64,000 nt of DNA from Christensenella tenuis (GTDB lineage: Bacteria; Bacillota; Clostridia; Christensenellales; Christensenellaceae): positions 1-64,000 of the forward strand of contig NZ_JACOON010000007.1 of the NCBI RefSeq assembly GCF_014287795.1. The letters run 5' to 3'. Positions 32,698 through 41,642 of the stretch are shown piece by piece; positions within the stretch are counted from its first letter, which is position 1, and every line of letters begins with the position of its first letter. Under the pieces are notes generated by a model, which made no database searches, was not told the origin of the DNA, and saw only the letters and a list, made by a program, of their open reading frames with translations. The translations under genes were made by a program, and so were the position numbers.

Positions 32698-32776
32698 TTA
32701 TAGTTGAAGCAGTTAACTTCAAACCCACAGGAGCCACGCAGTGGCGACTGGTTCGCCTTTAGCCCATGTGTTGCAT

Positions 32777-32798
32777 GAGTATCCCACTCTCTCCGCCA
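32777..32798 (+). repeat. Degenerate copy of the tRNA-Ser 3' end (possible attachment-site remnant)
   Basis: The last 20 bases of the tRNA (GAATCCCACCCTCTCCGCCA) recur here with two mismatches (GTATCCCACTCTCTCCGCCA), about 115 bases downstream. Integrases that use a tRNA 3' end leave such duplications. No integrase is in the window. The surrounding 32664-32970 stretch holds no gene. Confidence 0.55.
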
Positions 32799-32970
32799 AA
32801 TATTTCAAATTTGAACCCCAATCCCGTATTTATAAATGAGGCGTTCGGATTTGTCGTTATTTTATAACAGTTTTGCCAGCGGTTTATTATTTGCTAAAAA
32901 TAAAAATTTAAAGTAAAATTTATGATATATAATTATTTTCCTATTCGATGGGCGGTTGGAGAGACATTCT

Positions 32971-34422
32971 ATGATTTACAATATAACCTTTGATATTTGC
33001 GCCGGAGTGATTTCCATTTTTTCTCTATATGTGATTATTTCCCAAAAAGGGTTACAGAAGGAATCCAATCAATTACTGCTATTTGTTATTATTGCAGCGC
33101 TGATTTCTGCTGTTTTTGATATCTGGAGTTCTGTCGGTAATTCTTATATAAATCAATATACGTATTTTTCACGGGATATCCTCAACTATATTTTCTTATT
33201 CGTCCATACCAGTACAGCATGCTTGTTTGCATGGTATATGATCGTATTGCTTGGATTGAAGCACCGTATTAAAAAACCGCTTTTTGTTCTGTTTCTGTTG
33301 CCGGAAGCCCTCGCCATTTTTCTACCGCTGGCGCTGAATCCGGTTTTAGGCTGGGTATTTTATTATGATGTAAATGGTATTTATTCCCACGGCGTTATGA
33401 TCTACGCTTTATATGGTGCGGGATATTTATATATGTTATTGACGGTATATTTAGCAATCCGGTTTCGGAATCTATTGCTTAAATCACAGCGGTATGCGGC
33501 GATCATGCTGCTTATTTTCAGCATTATTCCTATTTTTGTGCAGCAGTTTTTTATGCCGCATCAACTTTTGGAGCTTTTTTTCCAGTCGATCGGCATTTTC
33601 GGATTTCTGACTACGGTAGAAAATCTGGACGCGATCTACAGTCCGGTTACGAAAGTATACAACCGCGCGGCTTTTTTACGGAGCATTAATTTGGCGTTCC
33701 AGAATCAGACAGACCTTAATGTGGTGATGGTCAAGCTTTCGCGTTCCCATTATTTTGGTATTGCCACACTCGGTGCAGGATATATTAATGGATTTATGGC
33801 CGGTGCGGCAGAATGGCTCAACAGCCTTTCTAAAAAAATAGACGTGTATGACTGCGAAAGAGGACATTTTGCTCTGACGGTATTCCGCGATAGTTATGAT
33901 ATGCAACTATTAACAGAGAAAATAGCCCGGAAATTTTCCGGTGAATGGCAGTACAAAAATCAAATGATTCGGCTTCCCATACAAATTTGCGCAGTAGATT
34001 TGAAGGCAACAGACTGGACGGTGGAAGACTTGATGCGTCTTGTAGATCTATCATATATCGGGCACAATGAGCAACCGGTGATCGTCAAGACAGAAGAATT
34101 AAAAGCTGCGGAACAGGAACGAACGGCTGGAGAATCCGAGGAGGGCCAATTTGCTTCTGACGTTTTAAATATGCTGGATTCTTTTGTAGAGCGGACCGCG
34201 GCATTGACTCCGGCTGAACGGAATATTCTGAAATATTATATAGACGGACGTGAAATTGCTGAAATACCGGGATTGGCATTTATCAGCATTCACACGGTAC
34301 GAAAACATAATAAAAATATTTATCGGAAGCTTGCGGTCAGTACGAAAGAAGAACTGGTGCTCTATATTGACTTACTCCGCCGTAGTAACCGATTGGCTGA
34401 AGTTGAAAAATTGATCTATTAA
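32971..34422 (+). CDS. Membrane-tethered LuxR-type regulator with degenerate GGDEF domain
   Basis: The 483-residue protein has three parts. Residues 1-215 form about seven hydrophobic helices, like the 7TM sensor module found in front of some histidine kinases. Residues 216-380 look like a GGDEF domain (SPVTKVYNRAAFLRSI at its start), but the active-site loop is CERGHF where GGDEF is expected, so it should not make c-di-GMP. Residues 408-470 are a LuxR-type helix-turn-helix (LTPAERNILKYYIDGREIAEI, SIHTVRKHNKNIYRKL). It would bind DNA while in the membrane. The ATG at 32971 follows GGAGAG. A terminator and a dyad follow; the next genes are a lipoprotein and a membrane protein. Confidence 0.85.
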   Translation: MIYNITFDICAGVISIFSLYVIISQKGLQKESNQLLLFVIIAALISAVFDIWSSVGNSYINQYTYFSRDILNYIFLFVHTSTACLFAWYMIVLLGLKHRIKKPLFVLFLLPEALAIFLPLALNPVLGWVFYYDVNGIYSHGVMIYALYGAGYLYMLLTVYLAIRFRNLLLKSQRYAAIMLLIFSIIPIFVQQFFMPHQLLELFFQSIGIFGFLTTVENLDAIYSPVTKVYNRAAFLRSINLAFQNQTDLNVVMVKLSRSHYFGIATLGAGYINGFMAGAAEWLNSLSKKIDVYDCERGHFALTVFRDSYDMQLLTEKIARKFSGEWQYKNQMIRLPIQICAVDLKATDWTVEDLMRLVDLSYIGHNEQPVIVKTEELKAAEQERTAGESEEGQFASDVLNMLDSFVERTAALTPAERNILKYYIDGREIAEIPGLAFISIHTVRKHNKNIYRKLAVSTKEELVLYIDLLRRSNRLAEVEKLIY

Positions 34423-34462
34423 AACAATTATAAAGCCTGACAAACCGAATTTTTTCAAGAAT

Positions 34463-34486
34463 GGTACCCGCGTGGTACCGTTTTTT
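34463..34486 (+). terminator. Terminator after the LuxR-type gene
   Basis: Stem GGTACC / GGTACC with loop CGCGT, then G and six T. The arms are themselves palindromes, so the site could also be a DNA-binding site. Confidence 0.7.
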
Positions 34487-34517
34487 ATTGTGGAATAAAA
34501 ACGGAAGCAAACCAAAA

Positions 34518-34534
34518 AGTACCCGTCGGGTACT
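34518..34534. promoter_or_regulatory. Palindrome AGTACCCG-T-CGGGTACT, candidate operator
   Basis: A perfect 8-bp dyad with one central base lies 128 bp upstream of the lipoprotein gene and shares the GTACC core with the neighbouring terminator. LuxR-type regulators bind dyads of this size. Assignment to the adjacent regulator is inferred. Confidence 0.45.
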
Positions 34535-34662
34535 ATCCTATTCCGTATAGATTTTGGTATTATCTTGAATAGAAAAAGGCCTTTTGCAGATCATCAATTC
34601 CATGTTGGCATGTTGGTGAAATCACAACTAAAAAAATTTAAAAATGATATGGGAGAGAAAAA

Positions 34663-35022
34663 ATGAAAAAAGTTTGCATTGTTATTTTAGTTCTGTTTGT
34701 CTTGTGCCTGTTCGCGGGCTGCGGTGCAGGGGGAGCGCAAGAAGAAGCTTCACCTCTGGTGGGGAAATGGAAAAGCGCGGATCTTATGGAAGAAGTTTAC
34801 GAATTTAAGGCAGACGGTACAGGCCATAATGAAAATGTGTTGCTGGCCTATGATTTCAAATATGATACGGATGGAGATCAGCTCAATATTTACGCTGAAC
34901 TATTCGGAATGGAAAGTGACGAAGCGATGATGTTTTCCTACTCGATCAACGGCGACACTTTAATCTTGACAGATATGTCGGCAGGCGAAGAGGGCATCAG
35001 TTATGAGTATACGCGGGAATAA
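34663..35022 (+). CDS. Small lipoprotein, DUF5640-like
   Basis: The 119-residue product has a signal peptide with lipobox FAGC (Cys20) and a compact beta-rich domain with LVGKWKSADLMEEVYEFKADGTG and YSINGDTLILT, the pattern of DUF5640/lipocalin-like lipoproteins of Clostridia. The molecular role is unknown. It lies downstream of the membrane regulator and 39 bases before a small membrane protein gene, so the two may be one transcript under its control. GGGAG precedes the start. Confidence 0.75.
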   Translation: MKKVCIVILVLFVLCLFAGCGAGGAQEEASPLVGKWKSADLMEEVYEFKADGTGHNENVLLAYDFKYDTDGDQLNIYAELFGMESDEAMMFSYSINGDTLILTDMSAGEEGISYEYTRE

Positions 35023-35061
35023 TTTGCATGGACACGATTCAGGATTGGAAGAGGTGCACTT

Positions 35062-35475
35062 ATGAAAACTTCAAAATTTTTAAAAGTAATGGGGATTATT
35101 ATGCTGATTTTCGGGATCATCGCAATCATCGGCGGATTGCTTTCGCTGGCAGGGATCGGGATGGTCGTATCATTGGCAGGATTGGGCGGAGTGACAGTAC
35201 CGGTGGAATTATTGACGGCGTCTCTTATTATAGCGTTGGTCAGCGCAATTTTTGAGTTGATTGCAGGAATTCTGGGAATCAAAAATTGGAATGTTCCGGA
35301 GAAAGTAAACGGCTGCATGATTTGTGGAATTTTAACTGTCACGTTGTGCGTCGTATCTATCATAATGACACTGGTGGGTTATCCTGACAGCTTTAGTATA
35401 CTGTCCATCGTGGCAGGTTTGGCCGTCCCCATTCTTTATTTGATCGCGGCGTTTCAGTATAAAGCAAAACAATAA
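35062..35475 (+). CDS. Small four-helix membrane protein
   Basis: The 137-residue product has about four hydrophobic segments (GIIMLIFGIIAIIGGLLSL, LIIALVSAIFELIAGILG, MICGILTVTLCVVSIIMTLV, ILSIVAGLAVPILYLIAAF). No family can be named with confidence; it resembles short DUF4064/DUF308-like helical proteins. Last in the lipoprotein pair. A weak terminator hairpin (TTGGGGA...TCCCCAA) lies at about 35493-35528. Confidence 0.65.
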   Translation: MKTSKFLKVMGIIMLIFGIIAIIGGLLSLAGIGMVVSLAGLGGVTVPVELLTASLIIALVSAIFELIAGILGIKNWNVPEKVNGCMICGILTVTLCVVSIIMTLVGYPDSFSILSIVAGLAVPILYLIAAFQYKAKQ

Positions 35476-35571
35476 AAAACAAGCCGACAATTTTGGGGAG
35501 TCTGTTCTTTCACTTACAGATTCCCCAATTTATATGCATTTCAAAAATGTAATTTAAATTCAGAATCAAGG

Positions 35572-35591
35572 TATCTTTTGTTCAAAAGATA
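35572..35591. repeat. Perfect 9-bp inverted repeat
   Basis: TATCTTTTG-TT-CAAAAGATA in the AT-rich convergent gap between the small membrane protein gene and the DUF1989 gene. No T-tract follows in either direction; role unknown. Confidence 0.5.
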
Positions 35592-35742
35592 ATAATTGTT
35601 TTAACTTGGATTCAGTTTGAGCATCTATTCTATTATAGTGAATAATTTTTTAGTTGATTGCAATGTTTCAGTATAGGAAAAAACAATACCACTACAAACC
35701 GCAGCCGCAGTATGAACTATCCTCCTCTTCGCTGTAATGGAA

Positions 35743-36324
35743 TTAATCTTCTATCACAATTTTGACAGGAGAGCATTTACCTGAATTGCATTTGCTTTCG
35801 GAAACGCTGCAGGCTGCTATCCCCAATCGTACATCCATAAATGCTTTTAGCGTTACGCTGTCTCCGGCCTTGGAAAGCGGCGTCTCGACAGAAATAGTCC
35901 CATCCGTATTGATCTTTGTGTACATAAAAAAATTTACGGGATGTATAATAGGCCGCCGCTCTTTTAAGCTGGCGTTAATGTGGCCGAGGCAGTTCGGATG
36001 TCCCTCTCCATTGTGATAAAAGAAATCATACATTTCCGTCCTGCAGCACGGGTGCAGTAAATCGTGTTCCCCGACATCGTCCGCTAAAATCTGGAACATG
36101 GGCCTATAGAGATTCGTATAAATAATGCTATGCATTCCAAGGCGCAGTGATTCGTTGCAATCGATAGTAACGCCGGTAGACAAAAATTCATCGGGTTTAT
36201 GCAGCACTTCAGCGAAAAAATCTACGACCTGGCCGCCATCTAAATCAACAATAGTTATGAGCTGGTTTTCCTTTACGTCGATAGACTTCCCGCTGCATGC
36301 TTCAATCAAAAATTCATTCTTCAT
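35743..36324 (-). CDS. DUF1989 (urea carboxylase-associated) family protein
   Basis: The 193-residue protein carries family landmarks: GQVVDFFAE, LHPCCRTEMYDFFYHNG with conserved Cys/His for a metal, HPNCLGHINASL and a terminal Cys pair region (SESKCNSGKC). DUF1989 members occur beside urea or guanidine and amino-acid degrading genes in other bacteria, but no such partner remains here. The ATG at 36324 lies inside the end of an upstream gene remnant in another frame (ATGAAGAATGA), a sign of a former operon. AAAGGA precedes it. Confidence 0.85.
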   Translation of the reverse strand: MKNEFLIEACSGKSIDVKENQLITIVDLDGGQVVDFFAEVLHKPDEFLSTGVTIDCNESLRLGMHSIIYTNLYRPMFQILADDVGEHDLLHPCCRTEMYDFFYHNGEGHPNCLGHINASLKERRPIIHPVNFFMYTKINTDGTISVETPLSKAGDSVTLKAFMDVRLGIAACSVSESKCNSGKCSPVKIVIED

Positions 36325-36487
36325 AAAAAATTCCTTTGGTACGCCACATATAAATATCAAGCGGCCTGTGCCAACTCGAGTCCGCAGCCGGAATCCAATG
36401 TTCCATAAACTGCCAATCAACGATGCCTATAAAATAGTTATCGTCTTCAGTTGCAGGAAACTGCCCAAGGATATCATTTCCCTTCAA
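36314..36487 (-). pseudogene. C-terminal remnant of an unidentified gene
   Basis: After a TAG at 36488-36490 the minus strand has an open stretch of 57 codons ending at 36314, rich in Trp and aromatic residues (IGIVDWQFMEHWIPAADSSW, RPLDIYMWRTKGIFYEE). It has no start or ribosome site and overlaps the DUF1989 start by 11 bases, as translationally coupled genes do. The protein-like composition suggests the 3' end of a deleted gene. The family is not recognised. Confidence 0.45.
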
Positions 36488-36490
36488 CTA

Positions 36491-36960
36491 TTTTAAAAAT
36501 GGCAACGTTATTAGGCTGGAATACACGGGACAAACTACAGGTTGGTTCGCCAATGCCCTGCGTTTGTATAATGGCAAAATGCATTTACTTCTTGTCTCCA
36601 AGGAAGGCCCATGTACTATGATGTCTGGCTTGTTGGGGGTTCGAGTTTTACTTTTCCTCCTTCGCCGCGCATGCACTGCAAAAAAACGCCCGTCCATTGG
36701 CAGCGTTGGACTTTTTGCAGCGCAATAATTCTTTTATATGGTAAAAGAACTCTCTTACTTAATTTAGTGCAGTTTTTTGTTTTAAGAAAGGGCATGCGCC
36801 CACGCAGGTGCAGTATGAACTTTCCGCCGGACTTTTTGGGGTCCGCCGAAATAGCGATTCCCAGTATATTCTATCTATAATAATATACTGTCCTCAGCAT
36901 CTTGCTGCCACAGATAAAACTATAGATGCAAGCAACATTCTGCCTTCCTGCAAATAATCA
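36491..36960. other. Non-coding stretch downstream of the cobalamin operon
   Basis: 470 bp without a supported gene. It contains a 24-base segment at 36662-36685 (TCGCCGCGCATGCACTGCAA and following A-run) that recurs at 59917-59940, and a perfect 9-bp inverted repeat CAGTATATT / AATATACTG at 36862-36890 with an 11-base loop. No classical terminator for the cobalamin operon is seen here. Confidence 0.5.
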
Positions 36961-37584
36961 TCAACAAATCATATACAGCATCGCATTGATAACCGCTGCC
37001 GCAATATTACTCCCTCCCTTTCTTCCTCTTGCAACAATTTGCGGAAGATCAGTATTCATAATTTGCTCTTTGGCCTCTATCACATTTACAAAGCCAACCG
37101 GAACACCTACGATCCCAGCCGGATTTATCTCCCCGGCTTCGTACAATTCTTTGATACGTAAAAGGGCTGTAGGGGCGTTTCCGATAGCAAAGACAATCTC
37201 TTTTTTTAATCCGCAGGCTTTTTCCATGCAGACCGCCGCCCGCGTAATATCTCTTTTCGCCGCCTCTTGCGCGACATCTTCGTCCGCCATGAAACAATGA
37301 ACCCGTCCGCCCAAGCTTTCCAGTTTTTTCTTATTAATCCCCGTTTTCGCCATATTGGTATCAGTTACAATATCCGCCCCATTTGCAAGCGCAGACGATA
37401 TTTTATGGACCGCATCATTTAAAAAGCACAAATTTTCCGCATAGTCAAAATCCGCGGACGTATGGATTGCCCGTAGAACAATTTTTTCCTCTTCCGGTGT
37501 AAAGCAAACATCCCCAAGTGTTTCTTTTATGATTTCCATACTGCGTTTTTCAATATCTGCCGGCTTTATATTTTCAATTTTCAT
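36961..37584 (-). CDS. cbiC: Precorrin-8X / cobalt-precorrin-8 methylmutase
   Basis: The 207-residue enzyme moves the methyl group from C11 to C12 to give cobyrinic acid. Typical segments are MEIIKETLGD, AIHTSADFDYAENL with the catalytic His, ADIVTDTNMAKTG and GVPVGFVNVIEAKE. It is the last gene of the operon and overlaps the cobO stop by four bases (ATGA). Function in the Co-containing early-insertion route is inferred from its neighbours. Confidence 0.96.
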   Translation of the reverse strand: MKIENIKPADIEKRSMEIIKETLGDVCFTPEEEKIVLRAIHTSADFDYAENLCFLNDAVHKISSALANGADIVTDTNMAKTGINKKKLESLGGRVHCFMADEDVAQEAAKRDITRAAVCMEKACGLKKEIVFAIGNAPTALLRIKELYEAGEINPAGIVGVPVGFVNVIEAKEQIMNTDLPQIVARGRKGGSNIAAAVINAMLYMIC

Positions 37585-38114
37585 TTTTCAATTCCCTTTC
37601 TTGCTTTTATGCCTTTATCATATGGATGTTTCACTTTTCTCACTTCGCTGATATAATCGGCTGCTGCGCACAGGCTTTCTCCCGGATTACGCCCGGTAAG
37701 AATCACTTCGGTTTTTCCCTGGGCTTCTTCTAAAAATGCGCAAACTTTCTCTTCCGTTATAAAATTACAGTTAATCGCGTCCAAAATTTCATCCAGGACA
37801 ATTACATCATATTTTCTTTTCCGGAAAAGCGATATGATGCGGTCAAGGTATTCGTTACATTCCCGCATCACGTTTTCTTTTTGTTGCTCTGTCATGAATA
37901 CTGTGAAACCCGGTTCACATTTTCCAGATAATATCGTAACATTTTCAAAGCGTTCCAGTCCGGCAAGCTCACTGGAATCCCCATCTTTTAAAAACTGTGC
38001 GATCAGCACACGATAACCACAGCACGCGCTGCGCAGGGCCGTCCCCATAGCCGCCGTCGTTTTTCCTTTTCCGTTTCCACAGTATATATGAATCAGTCCC
38101 AGCTTAGTTTCCAT
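37581..38114 (-). CDS. cobO: Cob(I)yrinic acid a,c-diamide adenosyltransferase
   Basis: The 177-residue CobO/BtuR-type enzyme attaches the 5'-deoxyadenosyl group to reduced corrinoid. The P-loop GNGKGKTTAAMG (residues 13-24) and VIVLDEILDAIN are conserved, and the C-terminal TGRNPGESLCAAADYISEVRK block is intact. It starts three bases after the cbiP stop and overlaps cbiC. Confidence 0.95.
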   Translation of the reverse strand: METKLGLIHIYCGNGKGKTTAAMGTALRSACCGYRVLIAQFLKDGDSSELAGLERFENVTILSGKCEPGFTVFMTEQQKENVMRECNEYLDRIISLFRKRKYDVIVLDEILDAINCNFITEEKVCAFLEEAQGKTEVILTGRNPGESLCAAADYISEVRKVKHPYDKGIKARKGIEK

Positions 38115-38117
38115 GCA

Positions 38118-39572
38118 TCATACTCCCCTTTCGATTATCCGGTAGATGTAGGCCATATCCAGGGATTCCCGGACCGCGTCTGCCAGAAGATCGTATTGCT
38201 GCTGTTTATATGCCCTGATATCAACCGAACGAAAGTCCTTTTCGTCAATTCCTTTTTCCTTCAGTAAAGCCGAGAGGATCTCCCCGTTTATCTCTTCTGC
38301 ATCAAAAATTCCATGCAGATAGGTTCCATAAACATTTCCTTTTTGTTCCAACATATGATTTTGTCCGTTATCTCCCATGTGGATTTCATAACCATCATAA
38401 GCCTTTTTACTGATATTTGCAAAGATTCCTCCTACGGTATTCAGCTCCCCACAAATCCTTTTTCTTGTTTTTTTTGCCCGGAATATGGTACTCCCGTCAA
38501 GGAGCCCCATCCCTTTGATTTCTCCGCCGCCTTCTACGCCGCTTTCGTCGCGGATGCTCCGGCCTAGCATTTGATAGCCGCCGCAAATCCCAAAAACAGG
38601 CACGCCCCGCCCTGCCCTTTTCAAAATTGCCGCTTCAAGTCCGCTGCTCCTGAGCCACTTTAAGTCTTCAATGGTATTTTTCGTCCCCGGAAGCACTATC
38701 ATATCCGGTTCTCCCAACTCTTTCAACGCGGAAATATACCGAAGTGAAACGCCTCTCATATATTCAAACGGATTAAAATCCGTAAAATTTGAGATTCGTG
38801 GCAGTCTTATCACCGCAATATCAATTACGTTCGGAATAGCCTTTTTTTCGATACACTCCGCAAGGCTATCCTCATCGTCAATATCCACCTGCAAATAAGG
38901 AATAACGCCGCAAACCGGCACTTTTGCTATTTGCTCGAGCATTTTGAGTCCCGGCTCCAGGATCGTGATATCGCCGCGGAATTTATTGATAATCATTCCC
39001 TTGACGCGCTTTTTTTCTTCCTCGTCAAAAAGCAGCATCGTGCCTGCGAGTGAAGCAAAAACGCCTCCCCGGTCTATGTCTCCTACAATCAGCACCGGCG
39101 AATTGGATAGTTTCGCCATGCCCATATTTACAATATCCTGCTCTTTTAAGTTGATTTCGGCCGGACTGCCGGCGCCTTCCAGAACGATGATATCAAATTC
39201 CCCTGTCAACGACCGATACGCTTTTTGGATATGCGGAACCAACTTTTCTTTATTTTTATAATATTCCCTCGCGGTCATATTCCCAAGCACTTCTCCATTT
39301 ACAATGACCTGCGACCCTTTATCGCTTGTGGGTTTCAAAAGAATTGGGTTCATCCTTATATCCGGTTCAATCCCTGCCGCTTCCGCCTGAACGACCTGCG
39401 CCCTTCCCATCTCGAGCCCGTCTTTTGTGATAAATGAATTCAACGCCATATTTTGGGATTTGAACGGCGCCACCTTATAGCCATCCTGCGCCAAAACGCG
39501 GCAAAGCCCCGCGACGACAAGCGATTTCCCGGCATTTGAAGTTGTTCCCTGTATCATTATGGATTTTGCCAT
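38118..39572 (-). CDS. cbiP: Adenosylcobyric acid synthase (glutamine-hydrolysing)
   Basis: The 484-residue enzyme amidates side chains b, d, e and g of adenosylcobyrinate a,c-diamide. An N-terminal dethiobiotin-synthetase-like ATPase ([19 protein letters not shown]) precedes a class I glutaminase domain with the nucleophile Cys in [12 protein letters not shown] near residue 330 and the His in [10 protein letters not shown]. Its start lies within the end of cobD (16-base overlap). Confidence 0.97.
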   Translation of the reverse strand: MAKSIMIQGTTSNAGKSLVVAGLCRVLAQDGYKVAPFKSQNMALNSFITKDGLEMGRAQVVQAEAAGIEPDIRMNPILLKPTSDKGSQVIVNGEVLGNMTAREYYKNKEKLVPHIQKAYRSLTGEFDIIVLEGAGSPAEINLKEQDIVNMGMAKLSNSPVLIVGDIDRGGVFASLAGTMLLFDEEEKKRVKGMIINKFRGDITILEPGLKMLEQIAKVPVCGVIPYLQVDIDDEDSLAECIEKKAIPNVIDIAVIRLPRISNFTDFNPFEYMRGVSLRYISALKELGEPDMIVLPGTKNTIEDLKWLRSSGLEAAILKRAGRGVPVFGICGGYQMLGRSIRDESGVEGGGEIKGMGLLDGSTIFRAKKTRKRICGELNTVGGIFANISKKAYDGYEIHMGDNGQNHMLEQKGNVYGTYLHGIFDAEEINGEILSALLKEKGIDEKDFRSVDIRAYKQQQYDLLADAVRESLDMAYIYRIIERGV

Positions 39573-40639
39573 GATAACCGATACTCCTTGTGAATAGATT
39601 CAATGAAATATTCATTTTCCTGTTTTGTTTTTACGGCAATCCTGAAAAACTCTTCTGAAAGTCCTCTGTAGTTTTCACAGGATCTCACGAGAATACCATA
39701 TTTGCGCATTCTTTTCCCAAAATCACGGTTTGTCTTCAGCAGGATATAATTTGCCTTCCCGTCAAAGCATTTGATTCCGCATTTCTTCATTTCTTCCGTT
39801 AAGTAGGCACGCTGCGTTTTGATGTATTCTTTAGTCTTCCGGATATGAAACGGGTCGCTTAGTGCGGCAATACCGCACTTTGAAGCAACCGTCGAAACAC
39901 TCCACGGCTGGCCCGCCATCGTTACGGCGGCGCAGATCTTTTCATCCGCACATAACAAATAGCCAAGCCGTATGCCCGCCATCGCAAAAATTTTTGTAAA
40001 TGCTTTTAAGATAACCGTGCGCTTATACTCGTGCAATGCGTCCTTCAGGCTATACTCGTGCGTCTCCGCCAAAAAATCCATAAAACATTCATCCAGCACC
40101 AACACCGCTCCACAGTCGTCGCATTTCCGCGCAATCGTTTCGATCACTTCCCGTTCGGCGGCGGCCCCCGTCGGATTATTGGGATTGCAGATAAAAACCA
40201 TATCGATATCGCTTGTAATCCTGTCTGCAATTTCCGCTTTTACGCGAAACCCGTTTTCCTCTTTCAGCAAAAAATACTCCGGTTCGCATCCACAGCTTAT
40301 AAGCGCGGCCTCGTATTCGCTGAAAGTAGGCGCAAGAAGCAATGCTTTTTGTGGTTTCAAGCCTAAAACGATCCTGTAAATAAGGTCGGCCGCACCATTT
40401 CCACAGACAATACACCTCTCCTCTACTTTTTCAAATGACCCGATCGCCTGTTTTAGCTCCCGGCAAAACGGATCCGGATAGGCGCAATAGGATTCGATGT
40501 TCTCGAGAATCGCATCCTTAGCCCTTTGAGGCATACCCAGTGGATTTATGTTTGCTGAAAAATCTATGACCTTTTTTCCATGGCTGCCATAAATGTCTCC
40601 CCCGTGGCCATATTCAATCATTTTATTCGGTATTCTCAT
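39557..40639 (-). CDS. cobD: Threonine-phosphate decarboxylase (PLP enzyme)
   Basis: The 360-residue fold-type I PLP enzyme makes (R)-1-amino-2-propanol phosphate for the nucleotide-loop linker. It shows [34 protein letters not shown] and the PLP-lysine region [21 protein letters not shown]. The start at 40639 is preferred because it overlaps the cbiB stop as ATGA; another in-frame ATG lies at 40663. Histidinol-phosphate aminotransferase is the related alternative, but context decides. Confidence 0.93.
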   Translation of the reverse strand: MRIPNKMIEYGHGGDIYGSHGKKVIDFSANINPLGMPQRAKDAILENIESYCAYPDPFCRELKQAIGSFEKVEERCIVCGNGAADLIYRIVLGLKPQKALLLAPTFSEYEAALISCGCEPEYFLLKEENGFRVKAEIADRITSDIDMVFICNPNNPTGAAAEREVIETIARKCDDCGAVLVLDECFMDFLAETHEYSLKDALHEYKRTVILKAFTKIFAMAGIRLGYLLCADEKICAAVTMAGQPWSVSTVASKCGIAALSDPFHIRKTKEYIKTQRAYLTEEMKKCGIKCFDGKANYILLKTNRDFGKRMRKYGILVRSCENYRGLSEEFFRIAVKTKQENEYFIESIHKEYRLSWQNP

Positions 40640-41592
40640 TTCGATACTATCCACCAAATCCATATTCTTACCGCTGCAAAAGCCAAAACGCCTATGACGG
40701 CTGTAGCATACATCAGCGTGTTCATTTTGCAGATATCGTCTGGATGCGGCTCCCTCACCACATCTCCAATTGTTTTCTTTCGGTACAGTTTGCCAAAATA
40801 AAAAGCGTCTCCCGCCAGTTGTATCCCAAGCGCGCCTGCCGCGACCGATTCTGTTTTAGCGCTGTTTGGGCTTGCATGGTTGTTCCTGTCTCTTCTGAAT
40901 ATCCTGACTGCATTTTTTGTATCGAGCCGCACAAATAAACTCCCCGCTATCATAAACAGGCCCGACAGCCATGCAGGAATGAAATTGAAAACATCATCCA
41001 TCTTTGCCGCAAACCGCCCAAACTCTATATAAGCCTCGTTTTTATATCCGATCATGGAGTCAAGCGTATTGACGGCTTTATACAGAAATCCGAGCGGCGC
41101 TCCCCCTGCCGCCATATAAAACAGCGGAGCAATTACCCCATCCGATGTATTTTCCGCGACCGTTTCAACTGTTGCTTTAATGATCTGTTTTTGGTCGAGT
41201 TCCTTTGTATCCCGCCCGACAATCCACGAAAGGTATTTTCTGGAATTTGCGATATCATTCGCCTCCAGATAACGATATACCCGCATACTCTCTTTCTTTA
41301 GGGATTTCGCCGCCAGTATTTGATAGCAGAAAAAAATTTCCAGTGCAAGCGCAGCATAGAAGTTAAGCCTTGCCAGAAAAAAAAGCAGAAAAAACGGGAT
41401 GCAAAAGCTAATCGCAATCGTGCCCAGCGCAAGGAGCGTTCCCCCTGTCCGCGGGGAAAAATATCTGCGCATAAAGGCCTCTCCTTTTGCTATAAATTTA
41501 CCGATCAAAACGACCGGATGTGGAAGGCCGTGTGGATCTCCAAAGACCGCATCAAGCAAAAATGCCGCGATAATAATGAATGCATATATCAA
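40636..41592 (-). CDS. cbiB: Adenosylcobinamide-phosphate synthase CbiB
   Basis: The 318-residue membrane protein couples adenosylcobyric acid with aminopropanol phosphate. The start FLLDAVFGDPHGLPHPVVLIG, the central TVAENTSDGVIAPLFYMAAGG and several hydrophobic helices are diagnostic. It overlaps cobD by four bases and follows cobT after 50 bases. Confidence 0.96.
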   Translation of the reverse strand: MIYAFIIIAAFLLDAVFGDPHGLPHPVVLIGKFIAKGEAFMRRYFSPRTGGTLLALGTIAISFCIPFFLLFFLARLNFYAALALEIFFCYQILAAKSLKKESMRVYRYLEANDIANSRKYLSWIVGRDTKELDQKQIIKATVETVAENTSDGVIAPLFYMAAGGAPLGFLYKAVNTLDSMIGYKNEAYIEFGRFAAKMDDVFNFIPAWLSGLFMIAGSLFVRLDTKNAVRIFRRDRNNHASPNSAKTESVAAGALGIQLAGDAFYFGKLYRKKTIGDVVREPHPDDICKMNTLMYATAVIGVLAFAAVRIWIWWIVSK

Positions 41593-41642
41593 CTTTCCAA
41601 ACCATCCGCCCCGCAGTCATAAACTACCATATTTTATCCCCG

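Noticed and set aside
34459..34486. T-box antiterminator (GGTACC-CGCG resembles the T-box GGTGGTACCGCG)
   Set aside because: No specifier stem-loop, and the site directly follows a stop codon; a plain terminator explains it.
36611..36880. An 89-codon plus-strand frame in the gap after the cobalamin operon
   Set aside because: No ribosome site, biased composition and no similarity; it covers the dispersed repeat segment.
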